Assembly: GCF_050947875.1 (NCBI RefSeq)
Contig: NC_134568.1
Location: 194,015,353-194,079,352 of the forward strand
Source of the DNA: Dermacentor variabilis
Lineage: Eukaryota; Arthropoda; Arachnida; Ixodida; Ixodidae
DNA length: 64,000 bases
Reading direction: 5' to 3'
The notes under the pieces are model-generated. The model saw only the letters and a list, made by a program, of their open reading frames with translations. It made no database searches and was not told where the DNA came from. Positions 10,143 to 19,709 of this stretch are shown here, piece after piece. Position 1 is the stretch's first letter. Every line of letters begins with the position of its first letter. The position numbers and the translations under genes are program-made.

Positions 10143-13100
10143 TTAGGGGCTTCGACTTAAGCCATCGGCGTTACCGTTGAGACTCCCCTTTTTGTAACGC
10201 ACCTCAAAGGAATATTGTTGCAAAGCGAGGCTCCAGCGCAGGAGGCGGCCATTTTTGGGAGAGATGGTCTGCAGCCATTGGAGAGGGCAGTGATCCGTCT
10301 CAATGATAAACCTCGAGCCGGCTAGATAGCATGACAATTTCTGAACGGCCCACACGAGACATGCACACTCTTTCTCGGTGGCACTATACGCCTGCTCACG
10401 ACTGGTCAGCTTACGACTAGCATACAGGACGGGGTGTTCTACTTCTCCCTTTTCCCGTTGGCACAGTACAACGCCCATGCCTCGCTCACTAGCATCGCAC
10501 TGAACAACGAACCCTTTTGTATAGTCTGGCGATCGTAGCACAGGCTGGCTTGTTAGGGCACTCTTTAGGGCGCTAAAAGCTCTTTCCTTTGTCTCGTCCC
10601 AGACGACTGTTTGAGGCTCTGACTTTCTTAGAGCATCCGTCAGGGGAGCCGCGATATCAGAGTACCTGGGGATGTACCTCTGATAGTAGCCGGCGACACC
10701 TAAGAACGACCGAATATCGGTCTTTGTGCGCGGTTGCGGAAAGTCTCGCACAGCGGCCACTTTTATTTCAGAGGGGCGGCGACGACCCTGACCAATCACG
10801 TGACCGAGGTAGACAACCTCGGCCTGTGCTAACTGGCACTTAGGAGCCTTTACTGTCAAGCCCGCTTCGCGCAGGCGGGTTAGCACTGCCCGCAAGTGTG
10901 CCATATGCTCAGACCAGGATGCGGAGAATATCGCTACGTCGTCTAGATACGGTAAAGCGAATTCTTGCTGTCCCCGCAACACTTTATCCATGAGGCTTGA
11001 AAAACAGTATGGCGCGTTCTTCAAACCAAAACTCAACACTTTAGGACGGAATGTTCCCATTGGTGAAATGAACGCCGCATACCTACTAGCCTCTTCTGTG
11101 AGTGGAACCTGCCAATAACCCCTGACAAGATCTAGGGTGGAAATAAACTGAGCGCTACTAACTTTCTCAAGGCGCTCCTCGATGTTAGGGATCGGATAAA
11201 TTTGATCCTTAGTGATGGAATTAAGCCTGCGGTAGTCGACGCAAGGACGAGGTTCCTTGCCCGGTACCTCAACTAAAATCAAAGGTGAGGTATAATCACT
11301 TTTACCTGCCTCAATAACACCGAGCTGTAGCATTTTCTTTACCTCAGCCTCCATAATATCGCTCTGGCGGGGTGACACCCGGTACGCCTTGGATCGTACT
11401 GGCTCTGGGGAGGTAAGTTCTATATCATGAGTAAGGACAGAAGTCCTACCAGGCCTCTCAGAGAACAGACCTTGAAACTCTTTTAATAGCTGGTGTAGTT
11501 CGGTTTTCTGCTCACGCGACAGCGGTGCTTTACTGATAAGGTCACTAATGACTTGACCGGTGTCTTCCCTGTTCGTCACTGAGCCTAGTCCCGGAAGCTC
11601 GACCGGAAGCTCTTCAGGAACGTTTACCATCATGCACACCACTGCTTCCCTTTGTCTATAAGGTTTGAGCAGATTACAGTGGTAAACTTGCTGTGATTTC
11701 CGCTTTCCTGGCAGACTCACCACGTAGTTAACGTCCGACAGTTTCTGAACAATTCGTGCTGGGCCCTCCCACTGCACGTCTAGTTTGTTGTTTAGCGATG
11801 TGCGCAATATCATGACCTCATCGCCCACCTCAAAACGACGGGCCCTGGCGGTCCGATCATAATAAACCTTGGCCCTCTGCTTGGCCTTTGCCATTGCTTC
11901 ACCTGACAACTCCTGTGCCCTTCTTAAGCGTTCGAGGAGCTTAAGCACGTACTCCACCACGACTGGGTCGTCGCCCCTACCTTCCCATGATTCTCGAAGC
12001 ATGCGAAGCGGAGACCGAAGCGAGCGACCGTACACCAGCTCAGCTGGCGAAAACCCCGTAGCTGCATGCGGCGCGGTCCTTAACGCAAACATCACCCCAG
12101 GCAGACACAGCTCCCAGTCAGTTTGATGTTCAAAACACAAGGCTCTCAACACGCGCTTCATGACGGAGTGGAGCTTCTCAACGGAATTCGACTGTGGATG
12201 GTACACTGAGCTGTGTAACAGCTTTACCCCACACCTTTCGAGAAAAGTTGTCGTCAAAGCGCTAGTAAACACTGTGCCCTGATCTGATTGGATTTCCGCA
12301 GGAAAACCAACTCGCGCAAATATGGACAGTAGTGCATTGACTATCTCAACTGAGCTGAGTTCTTTAAGCGGCACTGCTTCAGGGAACTTTGTCGCTGGGC
12401 AGATCACAGTCAAAATGTGTCTGTACCCCGTGGCTGTTACCGGCAGAGGTCCCACAGTATCAATAACGAGCCGTCTAAAAGGCTCCGTAATGATAGGTAC
12501 CAATTTCAACGGCGCCCTCGATTTGTCCCCTGGTTTGCCCACCCGCTGACAGGTGTCACATGACCTCACGAAATGGTCTGCGTCCCGAAAACACCCTGGC
12601 CAATAGTACTCTTGCAAGAGACGGTCCTTAGTTTTCTTAACTCCTAGGTGTCCGGACCACGAACCCCCATGCGTCAAGCGCAACAGATCCTGACGATAGC
12701 ATTGAGGCACGATCAGCTGATCGAACTCCACTCCTCTGCGGTCTAGATACTTCCGGTACAGGACTCCACCTCGTTCCACAAAACGCGCATTTTTCCTGGC
12801 GATACCTTCCTTGACATTGCAGCGTATGTTTTCTAGGCTACCATCCTTCTTTTGCTCGGCTATCAAAGCCGACCGGCTGACTTTTAGCAACCTATCAAGT
12901 CCGTCTGACGTAGGCGCGATGAGCAAATCAGTAGATAGCTCTTCTAACTTTCCCGTGTCGGGCGTTTCCTCTCCAGTATCTGGCGCCTTCAACGCTACCG
13001 ACTCAATTATATTTAGTTCGGGCGTGCTCTGAATATCAGCTTGCTGCGCCTCCGACCCTTTTTCGTTGTTTGATAACGTCGGCCCCGCAACTACCGCCTT

Positions 13101-14654
13101 TGCAGCGAGCTCCCGAACCTTCGATCTGGTTAAGGCCTGAACGCTAGCCTCACCAAACAAAAGCCCCTTCTCGCGCAGGAGGTGATCGGACCTGTTTGAA
13201 AATAGGTACGGGTACTGGGGGGGCAGCATAGATGACACTGCCGCCTCCGTCTCAAGCGCTCCGAAAGGTCCTTCGATAAGCACTTTTGCTACCGGCAGAC
13301 ACACACTATGAGCTTCCACGGCTTGCTTGATCCATGCGCACTCGCCCGTGAACATATGGGGTTCTACGTAAGAGGGGTGAACTACATCCATCGTAGCTGC
13401 GGAATCGCGAAGCACTCGGCACTCTTTCCCGTTCACGAGGAGGTCTCGCATGTAAGGCTCGAGAAGCTTCATGTTCTCGTCAGTGCTGCCTAATGAAAAA
13501 AACACAACTTTTGGTGTTGTTTCCGGACACTGCGCCGAAAAGTGACCCGGCTTCTGGCACGTATAACAAACGCGCGCTCGCCTCATCTCGAACCGCTTTC
13601 TGCGTTCGGCTTCGGCTGCCGCCGTCTCCTTAGGTTCGGTCGCACTGCTTCCACTCGCATCCGCACTACGCGTGTTCCCCTTTAATCTCATGGGCGTGAA
13701 CTTTGGCCTCTCAAACTTCGAGCCAAATTCACCCTTTTGACCGTCCTTAGCTCCGCGAGCCCGACGCGTCACAAACTCCTCGGCTAGCTCAGCGGCTTTA
13801 GCCACCGTACAAACGTCTGGCCTATCCAAGACCCAGTATCGCACGTTCTCCGGTAACCGACTATAAAACTGTTCTAGCCCGAAACACTGCAGAACTTTAT
13901 CGTGGTCACCAAACGCTTTCTCTTCTTTGAGCCACTCCTGCATGTTTGACATAAGCCTGTACGCAAACTCTGTATATGACTCACTTTTGCCTTTCTCATT
14001 TTCCCGAAACTTCCGACGGAACGCCTCCGCAGACAGCCGGTACTTTTTTAGAAGACTCGATTTCACTGTGTCGAAATCCTCTGCCTCCTCTCTATCCAAG
14101 CGAGCGACTACGTCGGCCGCCTCGCCGGGTAACAAAGTGAGCAAGCGCTGTGGCCACGTTTCCCGAGAGAACCCCTGCTTCTCGCACGTTCGCTCAAAGT
14201 TAACCAGGAACAAACCAATGTCCTCTCCAAGCTTAAACGGCCGCATCAGGTCAGTCATTTTGAACAATACGCGTTCTCCTGCACCGTGTGCCTGACTTCC
14301 ATTACGAGCGCGTTCCATCTCTACCTCAAGACGCTTCATTTCCAAAGCGTGTTGACGGTCACGCTCTTGTTGCTCTCGCTCTTTTTGTTCTTTACGTTCA
14401 CGCTCTTCTTTTTCTTTCTGTTCTTTAAGTTCACGCTCTTCTTTTTCTTTCTGTTCTTTAAGTTCGCGCTCCTGTCTTTTTGCAGTCTCCCTCTCCTCAA
14501 TGGTCTCAAGGCATTCCGACAGCTCGTCATCCTCAGCCTCTAACTCAAGAATAGCCTTTAGCAGTTCTGGTTTTCTGAGTTTGTCCGAGACATTCAGACC
14601 CAACTCTCTTGCAAGCTCCAACAATTTCGGTTTTCGCAACGACTTCAAATCCAT
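10143..14654 (-). CDS. Intact Gag-Pol polyprotein of Gmr1-like retrotransposon B (1503 aa)
   Basis: One open frame encodes all proteins needed for copying. SAP-like residues 1-36; charged coiled coil about 46-118; capsid/SCAN-like 133-298; zinc knuckle CX2CX4HX4C 363-376; retropepsin-like region around D417 with DSA where DTG/DSG is usual. The integrase finger is H662, H669, C699, C702 and its core is D732, D791, E826 (34 residues between the last two). A GPY/F-like module (WEGP at 962-965) follows at 930-1000. RT spans 1100-1290 with YLDD 1236-1239, and RNase H has D1387, E1429, D1454, D1497. Integrase preceding RT is the Ty1/copia order, known within Ty3/gypsy from the Gmr1 group, whose capsid is the accepted relative of vertebrate SCAN domains. 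There is no frameshift between gag and pol, so the Gag:Pol ratio must be set otherwise. The start at 14654 is the first Met and matches the starts in A and C. Confidence 0.95.
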   Translation of the reverse strand: MDLKSLRKPKLLELARELGLNVSDKLRKPELLKAILELEAEDDELSECLETIEERETAKRQERELKEQKEKEERELKEQKEKEERERKEQKEREQQERDRQHALEMKRLEVEMERARNGSQAHGAGERVLFKMTDLMRPFKLGEDIGLFLVNFERTCEKQGFSRETWPQRLLTLLPGEAADVVARLDREEAEDFDTVKSSLLKKYRLSAEAFRRKFRENEKGKSESYTEFAYRLMSNMQEWLKEEKAFGDHDKVLQCFGLEQFYSRLPENVRYWVLDRPDVCTVAKAAELAEEFVTRRARGAKDGQKGEFGSKFERPKFTPMRLKGNTRSADASGSSATEPKETAAAEAERRKRFEMRRARVCYTCQKPGHFSAQCPETTPKVVFFSLGSTDENMKLLEPYMRDLLVNGKECRVLRDSAATMDVVHPSYVEPHMFTGECAWIKQAVEAHSVCLPVAKVLIEGPFGALETEAAVSSMLPPQYPYLFSNRSDHLLREKGLLFGEASVQALTRSKVRELAAKAVVAGPTLSNNEKGSEAQQADIQSTPELNIIESVALKAPDTGEETPDTGKLEELSTDLLIAPTSDGLDRLLKVSRSALIAEQKKDGSLENIRCNVKEGIARKNARFVERGGVLYRKYLDRRGVEFDQLIVPQCYRQDLLRLTHGGSWSGHLGVKKTKDRLLQEYYWPGCFRDADHFVRSCDTCQRVGKPGDKSRAPLKLVPIITEPFRRLVIDTVGPLPVTATGYRHILTVICPATKFPEAVPLKELSSVEIVNALLSIFARVGFPAEIQSDQGTVFTSALTTTFLERCGVKLLHSSVYHPQSNSVEKLHSVMKRVLRALCFEHQTDWELCLPGVMFALRTAPHAATGFSPAELVYGRSLRSPLRMLRESWEGRGDDPVVVEYVLKLLERLRRAQELSGEAMAKAKQRAKVYYDRTARARRFEVGDEVMILRTSLNNKLDVQWEGPARIVQKLSDVNYVVSLPGKRKSQQVYHCNLLKPYRQREAVVCMMVNVPEELPVELPGLGSVTNREDTGQVISDLISKAPLSREQKTELHQLLKEFQGLFSERPGRTSVLTHDIELTSPEPVRSKAYRVSPRQSDIMEAEVKKMLQLGVIEAGKSDYTSPLILVEVPGKEPRPCVDYRRLNSITKDQIYPIPNIEERLEKVSSAQFISTLDLVRGYWQVPLTEEASRYAAFISPMGTFRPKVLSFGLKNAPYCFSSLMDKVLRGQQEFALPYLDDVAIFSASWSEHMAHLRAVLTRLREAGLTVKAPKCQLAQAEVVYLGHVIGQGRRRPSEIKVAAVRDFPQPRTKTDIRSFLGVAGYYQRYIPRYSDIAAPLTDALRKSEPQTVVWDETKERAFSALKSALTSQPVLRSPDYTKGFVVQCDASERGMGVVLCQREKGEVEHPVLYASRKLTSREQAYSATEKECACLVWAVQKLSCYLAGSRFIIETDHCPLQWLQTISPKNGRLLRWSLALQQYSFEVRYKKGSLNGNADGLSRSP

Positions 14655-14969
14655 GGCTGCTCTGAATGCTGCTTTCTCTACTGCTTACTATTGTCTTGCC
14701 GCAAACTAACCCGGCAGCAACGACAACCACAATTACCAGCTCTGTTTCTGACACTAACAAAAGCCTGGCAAAGCTCAGAAGAAGAAAGTCCCGCACTCAC
14801 CAAACCTCGCAGCCAAGAGTCCAGCGCAGTCGTTCCGCTGCAGGCAACCAGTCATCACACAGGGCTCGTTGCACTGCTCCCGGATCGTCGATGAGCTGCT
14901 CAGCATACAGTCAACTGCATCTCTTCGCTGCTGGCCTCCGTTGTCGCGATCTCACCGCTGGCAGACAGT

Positions 14970-15619
14970 TGTTTGGATCGCACCGATGGCGCGAGTTGTT
15001 GTGGTCGCACCGCTGGTGCGATCGGTTGGGAACTCGGCGCTGACGCCCGTTGTTGCACCTGGGTCGCAAGCCCCAAGGGTAACGTTGGCCTGGCGGCCTG
15101 GGGTACAACTGGAAGCATCCGAAGGTCCCGGCAAAGCATGAGTCGACTGGTAACAACAAAACAACTTGTTTATTTTAACATCGCAAAGAGTTGGCGGTCA
15201 GGTTGACCGAAGTAGAGAGACGGGAGAGCACTTTACTCAACAGAAGAAATCGGAGCCCTCCTTTTGGCGTCCGGGGGCAGCTGTTTTTATACTCTCGCAG
15301 TTGAGGGCAAGAAGGAACCCCTCAATAGACGAGCACGTGATTGTACAATGGGCTAAGGTGACGCACACTGTCGTAGCGCCGCCGGTCGGGCACAAAGACT
15401 GGGAGGAGAAGGTAACTTCGGCTCTCGTAGCGCCTCTGGTCAGGCACAATGGCACATACACTCACACACGCACATGAAGACACGTGGCATCGGAACATGC
15501 CTGGAAACGCCTGGAAACGCCTGGCGGGGAGCGTAGCGGCGACGCCGAACGGGCCAAAATGTCTGCCGCTTTGTTGCAATCGCGCCGGCTAAACCGCGCG
15601 TCGTAGGCGAAACATAACA
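14970..15619 (-). repeat. 5' LTR of element B
   Basis: 650 bp. It differs from 9020-9659 by one extra 10-bp repeat unit near 15501-15530 and a few substitutions. The presumed promoter is the minus-strand TATAAAAA at 15284-15291. This copy should drive transcription of the gag-pol frame starting at 14654. Confidence 0.93.
15284..15291 (-). promoter_or_regulatory. TATA box of element B 5' LTR
   Basis: TATAAAAA on the minus strand inside the LTR. The poly(A) signal AATAAA of the same LTR lies roughly 115 bases further along the transcript direction, the usual U3-R arrangement. Assignment is by motif only. Confidence 0.6.
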
Positions 15620-15623
15620 TCCT

Positions 15624-15905
15624 GCAATACCAAGCACGGGTAGGAGAAGTCGATCCTCTTTTCGACGAATCCGGGGAGTAGGTCGGGTGAATGACCTCCC
15701 CGGCGCCGTGGGGTCCGGCCAAGAGAAGGTGATGGGGATGAGGTAAGCACACACGATGCCACGACCATGAGAAGAGGGGAAGAGGCCGCCCGTGGGCTCT
15801 GGCTCAGGTTGTAGAGTGAATGACCTCTCCGGCGCTCGTGGGCTCCGGCTCAGGTGGTAGGGTGAATGACCGCTCGCCACGTGGTGTCAGACACCAATCC
15901 TAACA
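15624..15905 (-). repeat. 5' LTR of element A, part 2 (U3 side)
   Basis: Continuation of the LTR interrupted at 9019. It aligns with about 3111-3407 and ends CCTAACA. It contains an extra 30-odd base segment near 15718-15751 and fewer 46-bp repeat units than the 3' LTR. The TCCT at 15620-15623 is the duplicated target of element B. Confidence 0.9.
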
Positions 15906-17673
15906 ACGCTTAAATATGTTCTACTTTGTAGGCCGGCAGTTGTGTTCTTTTCGCTCATGTGACAAATATTTCTGTGCTAATGAGAAGGTCTTCAATTCCT
16001 CACCTGAGGAAACATTTCACGGACTTTTCGTATACCAGGAATTAACGAAGAGAAGCCTGTTCACGGTACGGCGCACGTCCCAAACAGCTTTTATCAATTG
16101 TCAAGCTGCATGGTTTTTGCCGCCAAAATCAGCACATCGAAAGGAGCCAAGCCCACCTGGACGGTTTGAAAGCGAACAGCTTTCTTTGGCTCTTTCGTCC
16201 ACTTTCGCGGCGGTTGGTGGTCCGCGGACAGAGCGCGTGCTCTCGCCCAACCGAGTGGGTAACCGAGTTTGGTGACGCGTTCGTTGCCGAACGCCAGCTA
16301 GCTTTTTTGACGCGCGCGAGCTGTCGCCCGAGAGGTTTGTGGCGTCTGAAGGTTGTCATGTATGTACGATGCAGGCCAGAGGTTGCGAGTTGTGCTCCGT
16401 TTCTCCGCCACCTGGGCTGACGGTTGCGAAGCTCGTTCGTTGCCCTGCTCCGCCGCGCGTCTCTTGTCGAGATGCGCCGTTTTGCTTGGCCGGCTCACCA
16501 CCCGCACAGTGCGTGGGGCCTGCATTATCTTAAAGCGAATGGTCGGAAGAGTGTCTGGCCTCCGTGGAGTAAACGCACGGAGAAGGAAGCGTAGCTACGC
16601 AACCAGTTGTCGTGCCTTGGTCGTCACGCTCTCGTGATTCCGCTGTCACCTGGCTGGCTTGGCCAAGGTACTGTTGTAGTTGCGTCGTCGTCATCTCCGT
16701 CGTCGTCCATACATCGTCGTAATCATTGTATCGTCGTCGTCGTCACACCTTTCATGACGTCTGTGCCTAAGCATGTCAACAGTTATTTGTGCCGTCATCA
16801 TCACAGACCTTTATTGACGCCAGCAGCATACGTCGGAAGTATTGCTAGTGTGTGGAATTAATTTCTGTGGTCGGCATAAGCTATTATCTTACATTGACAA
16901 TCAGCTTCGATGGTTTCTGCAGCTATTTTTGAGATAAGGTTTTTGGATACAGTTTGAAAAAAGAAAGAAAAGCAACGAACAGGTTGCATCAGGTGTAATA
17001 GCGAACAGAATAGGAAGAAATGCAACTATATAGTCACGTACAGTTCGTACGAATGAAAACCCAGTTTCCGTATTATGCAGATGCATAATATATATGGTCA
17101 TTTTCTACACTATGAAAGGGTCACTTACACAGTTTAGAAAGGTTCGTTGAACCTGTGTTGCACGCGACCCGTCTGAGCGGCTTCGGCTTGCTGAAAATGA
17201 ACAAAAGCACTCGGCATTAAGTTTTTTTTTGTTCTTTTATTGTGAATAGTTCGTTTTGGTGTTCTCTCAAACCACTGCTGCTTCCCAGCTCAAAGTTTAT
17301 GCGTTAGATCAATAGGTGAAAATTATGCATATTTAGTAATATTTATTTCAAAAATAAGTCGTTGTTTAAATAAAGAATGAAAAAGCGCACTTCCGCTTCC
17401 GTGAAAGAAAGAACATAAATGTGAAAAACGACACTGCGATAGTTTTGTGCTTCAAATTGTAGTAGCGTTGTTGTCTAAGTTCTGACCTACCTGCGCTTGA
17501 TATCGTACATGGGGTACACGCGCATGTTAAAACAAGTGCTCGAAATCAAATTGCGAAAGAGTTAGGAAAACGAAGAAAAGGGAAGCATTGCGATAATCTC
17601 GCGGCTACTGCGCAGCATAAGCAATGATCGAAAGTAGAAAACAGACGAGTTGGTAAAGAAGCATTGCTAAATT
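15906..17673. other. No gene recognised; CpG-rich block 16130-16690 and CGT tandem
   Basis: After the retrotransposon nest the sequence is unassigned. Bases 16130-16690 are dense in CG, and 16679-16748 is an interrupted CGT/CATCGTCGTC trinucleotide tract. This could be a host promoter and first exon, but no convincing coding frame or splice-bounded exon was found. From 16870 to 17673 the DNA is AT-rich and featureless to me. Confidence 0.35.
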
Positions 17674-18124
17674 CAGAGCCTTTCTCGTATGGGAAAACAT
17701 GTGGGCCAAACTGGCCGATGTCTTTACACTAGGCTGAAGGAGCATTCGAATCCCACAATGCACGCAAGAGACTGTAATTCACAAGGTAAATGCACACCCC
17801 GGTTTGAAAATAAAAGAGTCTTTTATAAGCACAAAGATCGAACAACAGGAGAAGCTGTAGAAGCCCACGAGATAAAGAAAAAGTGTTCATGGCGTGTCAG
17901 TCATGCTTCTATAGCGCTTCATGACACTGAAATATTTTTTCTAGGTGGGACCTAATCGTGGCAGTTTTTTTGGCGTGCTGACACCGATTAATAGTCATCG
18001 TTTTCGTTCTTTTTATTTTTTCATCTTCTTATGACGTTTGATGGTGTAGGACATGTCGGGTTTATAAAGTCTCTGACTTTTCGAATAAACTTTCAGTTGC
18101 AAGTAGCGCCGTGTCTTGTCTTTT
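17674..18124 (+). pseudogene. Penelope-like element fragment (GIY-YIG endonuclease end)
   Basis: The frame 17689-17955 encodes GKHVGQTGRCLYTRLKEH followed by HARDC, a central hydrophobic segment and a KKKCSWRVSHASIAL region. This matches the C-terminal GIY-YIG nuclease of Penelope-like elements (VGQTGRCL..RL.EH signature, then a Cys/His-containing insert). The copy is 5'-truncated just upstream, and no RT domain is present. The untranslated part after 17955 contains AATAAA near 18083 and ends about 18124. It cannot be functional alone. Confidence 0.75.
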
Positions 18125-19620
18125 CTTATGCCTTAGCTTGTGCCCCAGTAGTTCGTGCTCTGAAGCCATGATAATAAAGGAAATTGTGCTAAGAACGTCG
18201 GTACGGCAACGTAGTATGTCGTATGAAGAACACGGAGAGAAATTGTCAGAATTCTTGGTCAGGCTATTATATCCACTTTCCAAAGGGAGTTCATCTCGGT
18301 GCACGCGATCAAAGAACCCGTGCTGGAACTTGTTACTGAAAAACCCGAGACCAGACATAAAAAAGAGCTCCCCCTCCGCAGTGTCACGAGAGCGAGTAAA
18401 ACTGACAACCGGGTTGTCACTCAGATGTCATAGGGCGGCGAGCAGAAAAGCTGTACATAGAGTAGAGATACAAATTATAATGAAATACAGGGCACATCGT
18501 GTTCGACTTCTTTTCTAATTGACAAGGGAACATTTCCTTCTCACTGATCCTCCTCTTATCAGTTGCATTGCCTAGTGGCTGCGAGACCAATTTTTTAACC
18601 GGTGGGAGCACGCACACCTTGGGCGGGATAATGCGTCGACTCTATTGCGACTATTTTCCTTCTCGTACTTCGTCAACTGTCTATTCAGGAGCGAGATAAG
18701 ATCATGAGCAACATTGGTACATGTACTGCACGTCTTGAGCAAGGCAATGCTGTAAATTACCCTAAAGCGACTTTTATAAAAGGTCAACACTTCCCTTTTT
18801 CCATCGAGTCTTTGATGAACACATCACGAGCACCAAACAGGAGCCACTTCTGAGATAACTAGATTGAAGCAGTTACATGAAGGAAAAGACGCTGTTCTCT
18901 GTCACCCAGATGTATCCAACCATTGCAGGTCAACTCAGTCTCACAAAATATCAGCGCTGCACTTTTACCACCCTCGAAAGTGAATTTGTGCGACTCCAAT
19001 GCAGCACTTCAGAGTTTCCAGTCAGCTTCACAAAGCAGGATTCAAGAGTAATTGATATATAAGTTCTCCAACAAGTTCTCCCTAATAGACAGGATATAAT
19101 CTTCCAATGACTACCGGGTATCTGCAGCACTGTCGGTAACGACCTTGCTGATGATGCTGCCCGGTCAGCCCATCTGGGAACCCCCACAATTCTCATACCT
19201 TTGTCCAGAACATACATATCAAGGGGTGTTCGTTTGCTTGTCGGAAATAACACGCAAACTTCTTCGAACGACCCGAGTACTTCGAACTATCGCGTCCATA
19301 GACTGCACCTTTCGTTAACAACATTATACGTTTCAAGCACTGATGGAACTTTACTTTGCCGCCGCTGGTTAGCGGTGGCTTTTACGAAAGCCTACTCATT
19401 TCATATTGTAATGGCAGACACATCCATCTAAGACGGAAAAAGACGACGAAGTGTGGCGACGGGTCGGATGGGCTCCACATCTGCTCCGCACAGAAGCTAC
19501 ATTTTCGGCGAAATAACCTCCGCATCCAGATTCTACGTAATCATCGTGTGCCTGAAGTCAGCCAGAGCCCGTCAACACCAAACTTGAGGGTGTAAGTGCT
19601 ATATTTTGCATTTTACGGCC
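18125..19620. other. No gene recognised
   Basis: Short frames only, none with recognisable domains. A CTGATGA heptamer near 19148 was checked as a hammerhead ribozyme core and rejected. Some of the first 200 bases may still belong to the Penelope element, whose copies often carry partial terminal duplications, but I cannot show it. Confidence 0.35.
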
Positions 19621-19709
19621 ACATCAAGTTTCGAAGCGGGGCCGCCCCGCTAAACCCACTTCGCTAGTGGCGAGGCCTAGCAAAGGCTTCGGCCGCCGCA
19701 CCGCTGCAG

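Larger units (their letters stand above)
9020..15619 (-). mobile_element. Gmr1-like Ty3/gypsy LTR retrotransposon B (young, intact)
   Basis: A complete 6.6-kb element on the minus strand. LTRs are 9020-9659 and 14970-15619, each starting TG and ending CA. It is flanked by a perfect 4-bp target duplication TCCT (9016-9019 and 15620-15623). The empty site is seen in the 3' LTR of element A near 3105-3115 (CCCTCCTCCTGCAATACC), which proves insertion into the 5' LTR of A. By eye the two LTRs differ by about four substitutions and one extra 10-bp CTGGAAACGC unit in the upstream copy. The internal region holds one uninterrupted gag-pol frame (10143-14654), a 315-base leader and a 480-base 3' untranslated stretch. 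Intact coding and near-identical LTRs point to a recent, possibly still mobile insertion. Confidence 0.95.
2759..15905 (-). mobile_element. Gmr1-like Ty3/gypsy LTR retrotransposon A (old, defective, carries nested element B)
   Basis: A complete but decayed LTR element on the minus strand. The 3' LTR is 2759-3407. The 5' LTR starts at 8665, is interrupted at 9019/9020 by element B, and resumes at 15624-15905. Both LTRs begin TG and end CA in plus orientation (TGTTGCG...CCTAACA). Internal DNA is 3408-8664, with gag-pol decaying through nonsense and frameshift changes. Flanks are ACCC before 2759 and ACGC after 15905, so a 4-bp target duplication would have one mismatch. The domain order (Gag, protease-like, integrase, RT, RNase H) is that of the Gmr1 group. 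The two LTRs differ by several substitutions and by indels, so A is much older than B. Confidence 0.9.

Noticed and set aside
19140..19180. Hammerhead ribozyme core (CTGATGA)
   Set aside because: No GAAA segment or closing stems at suitable distances.
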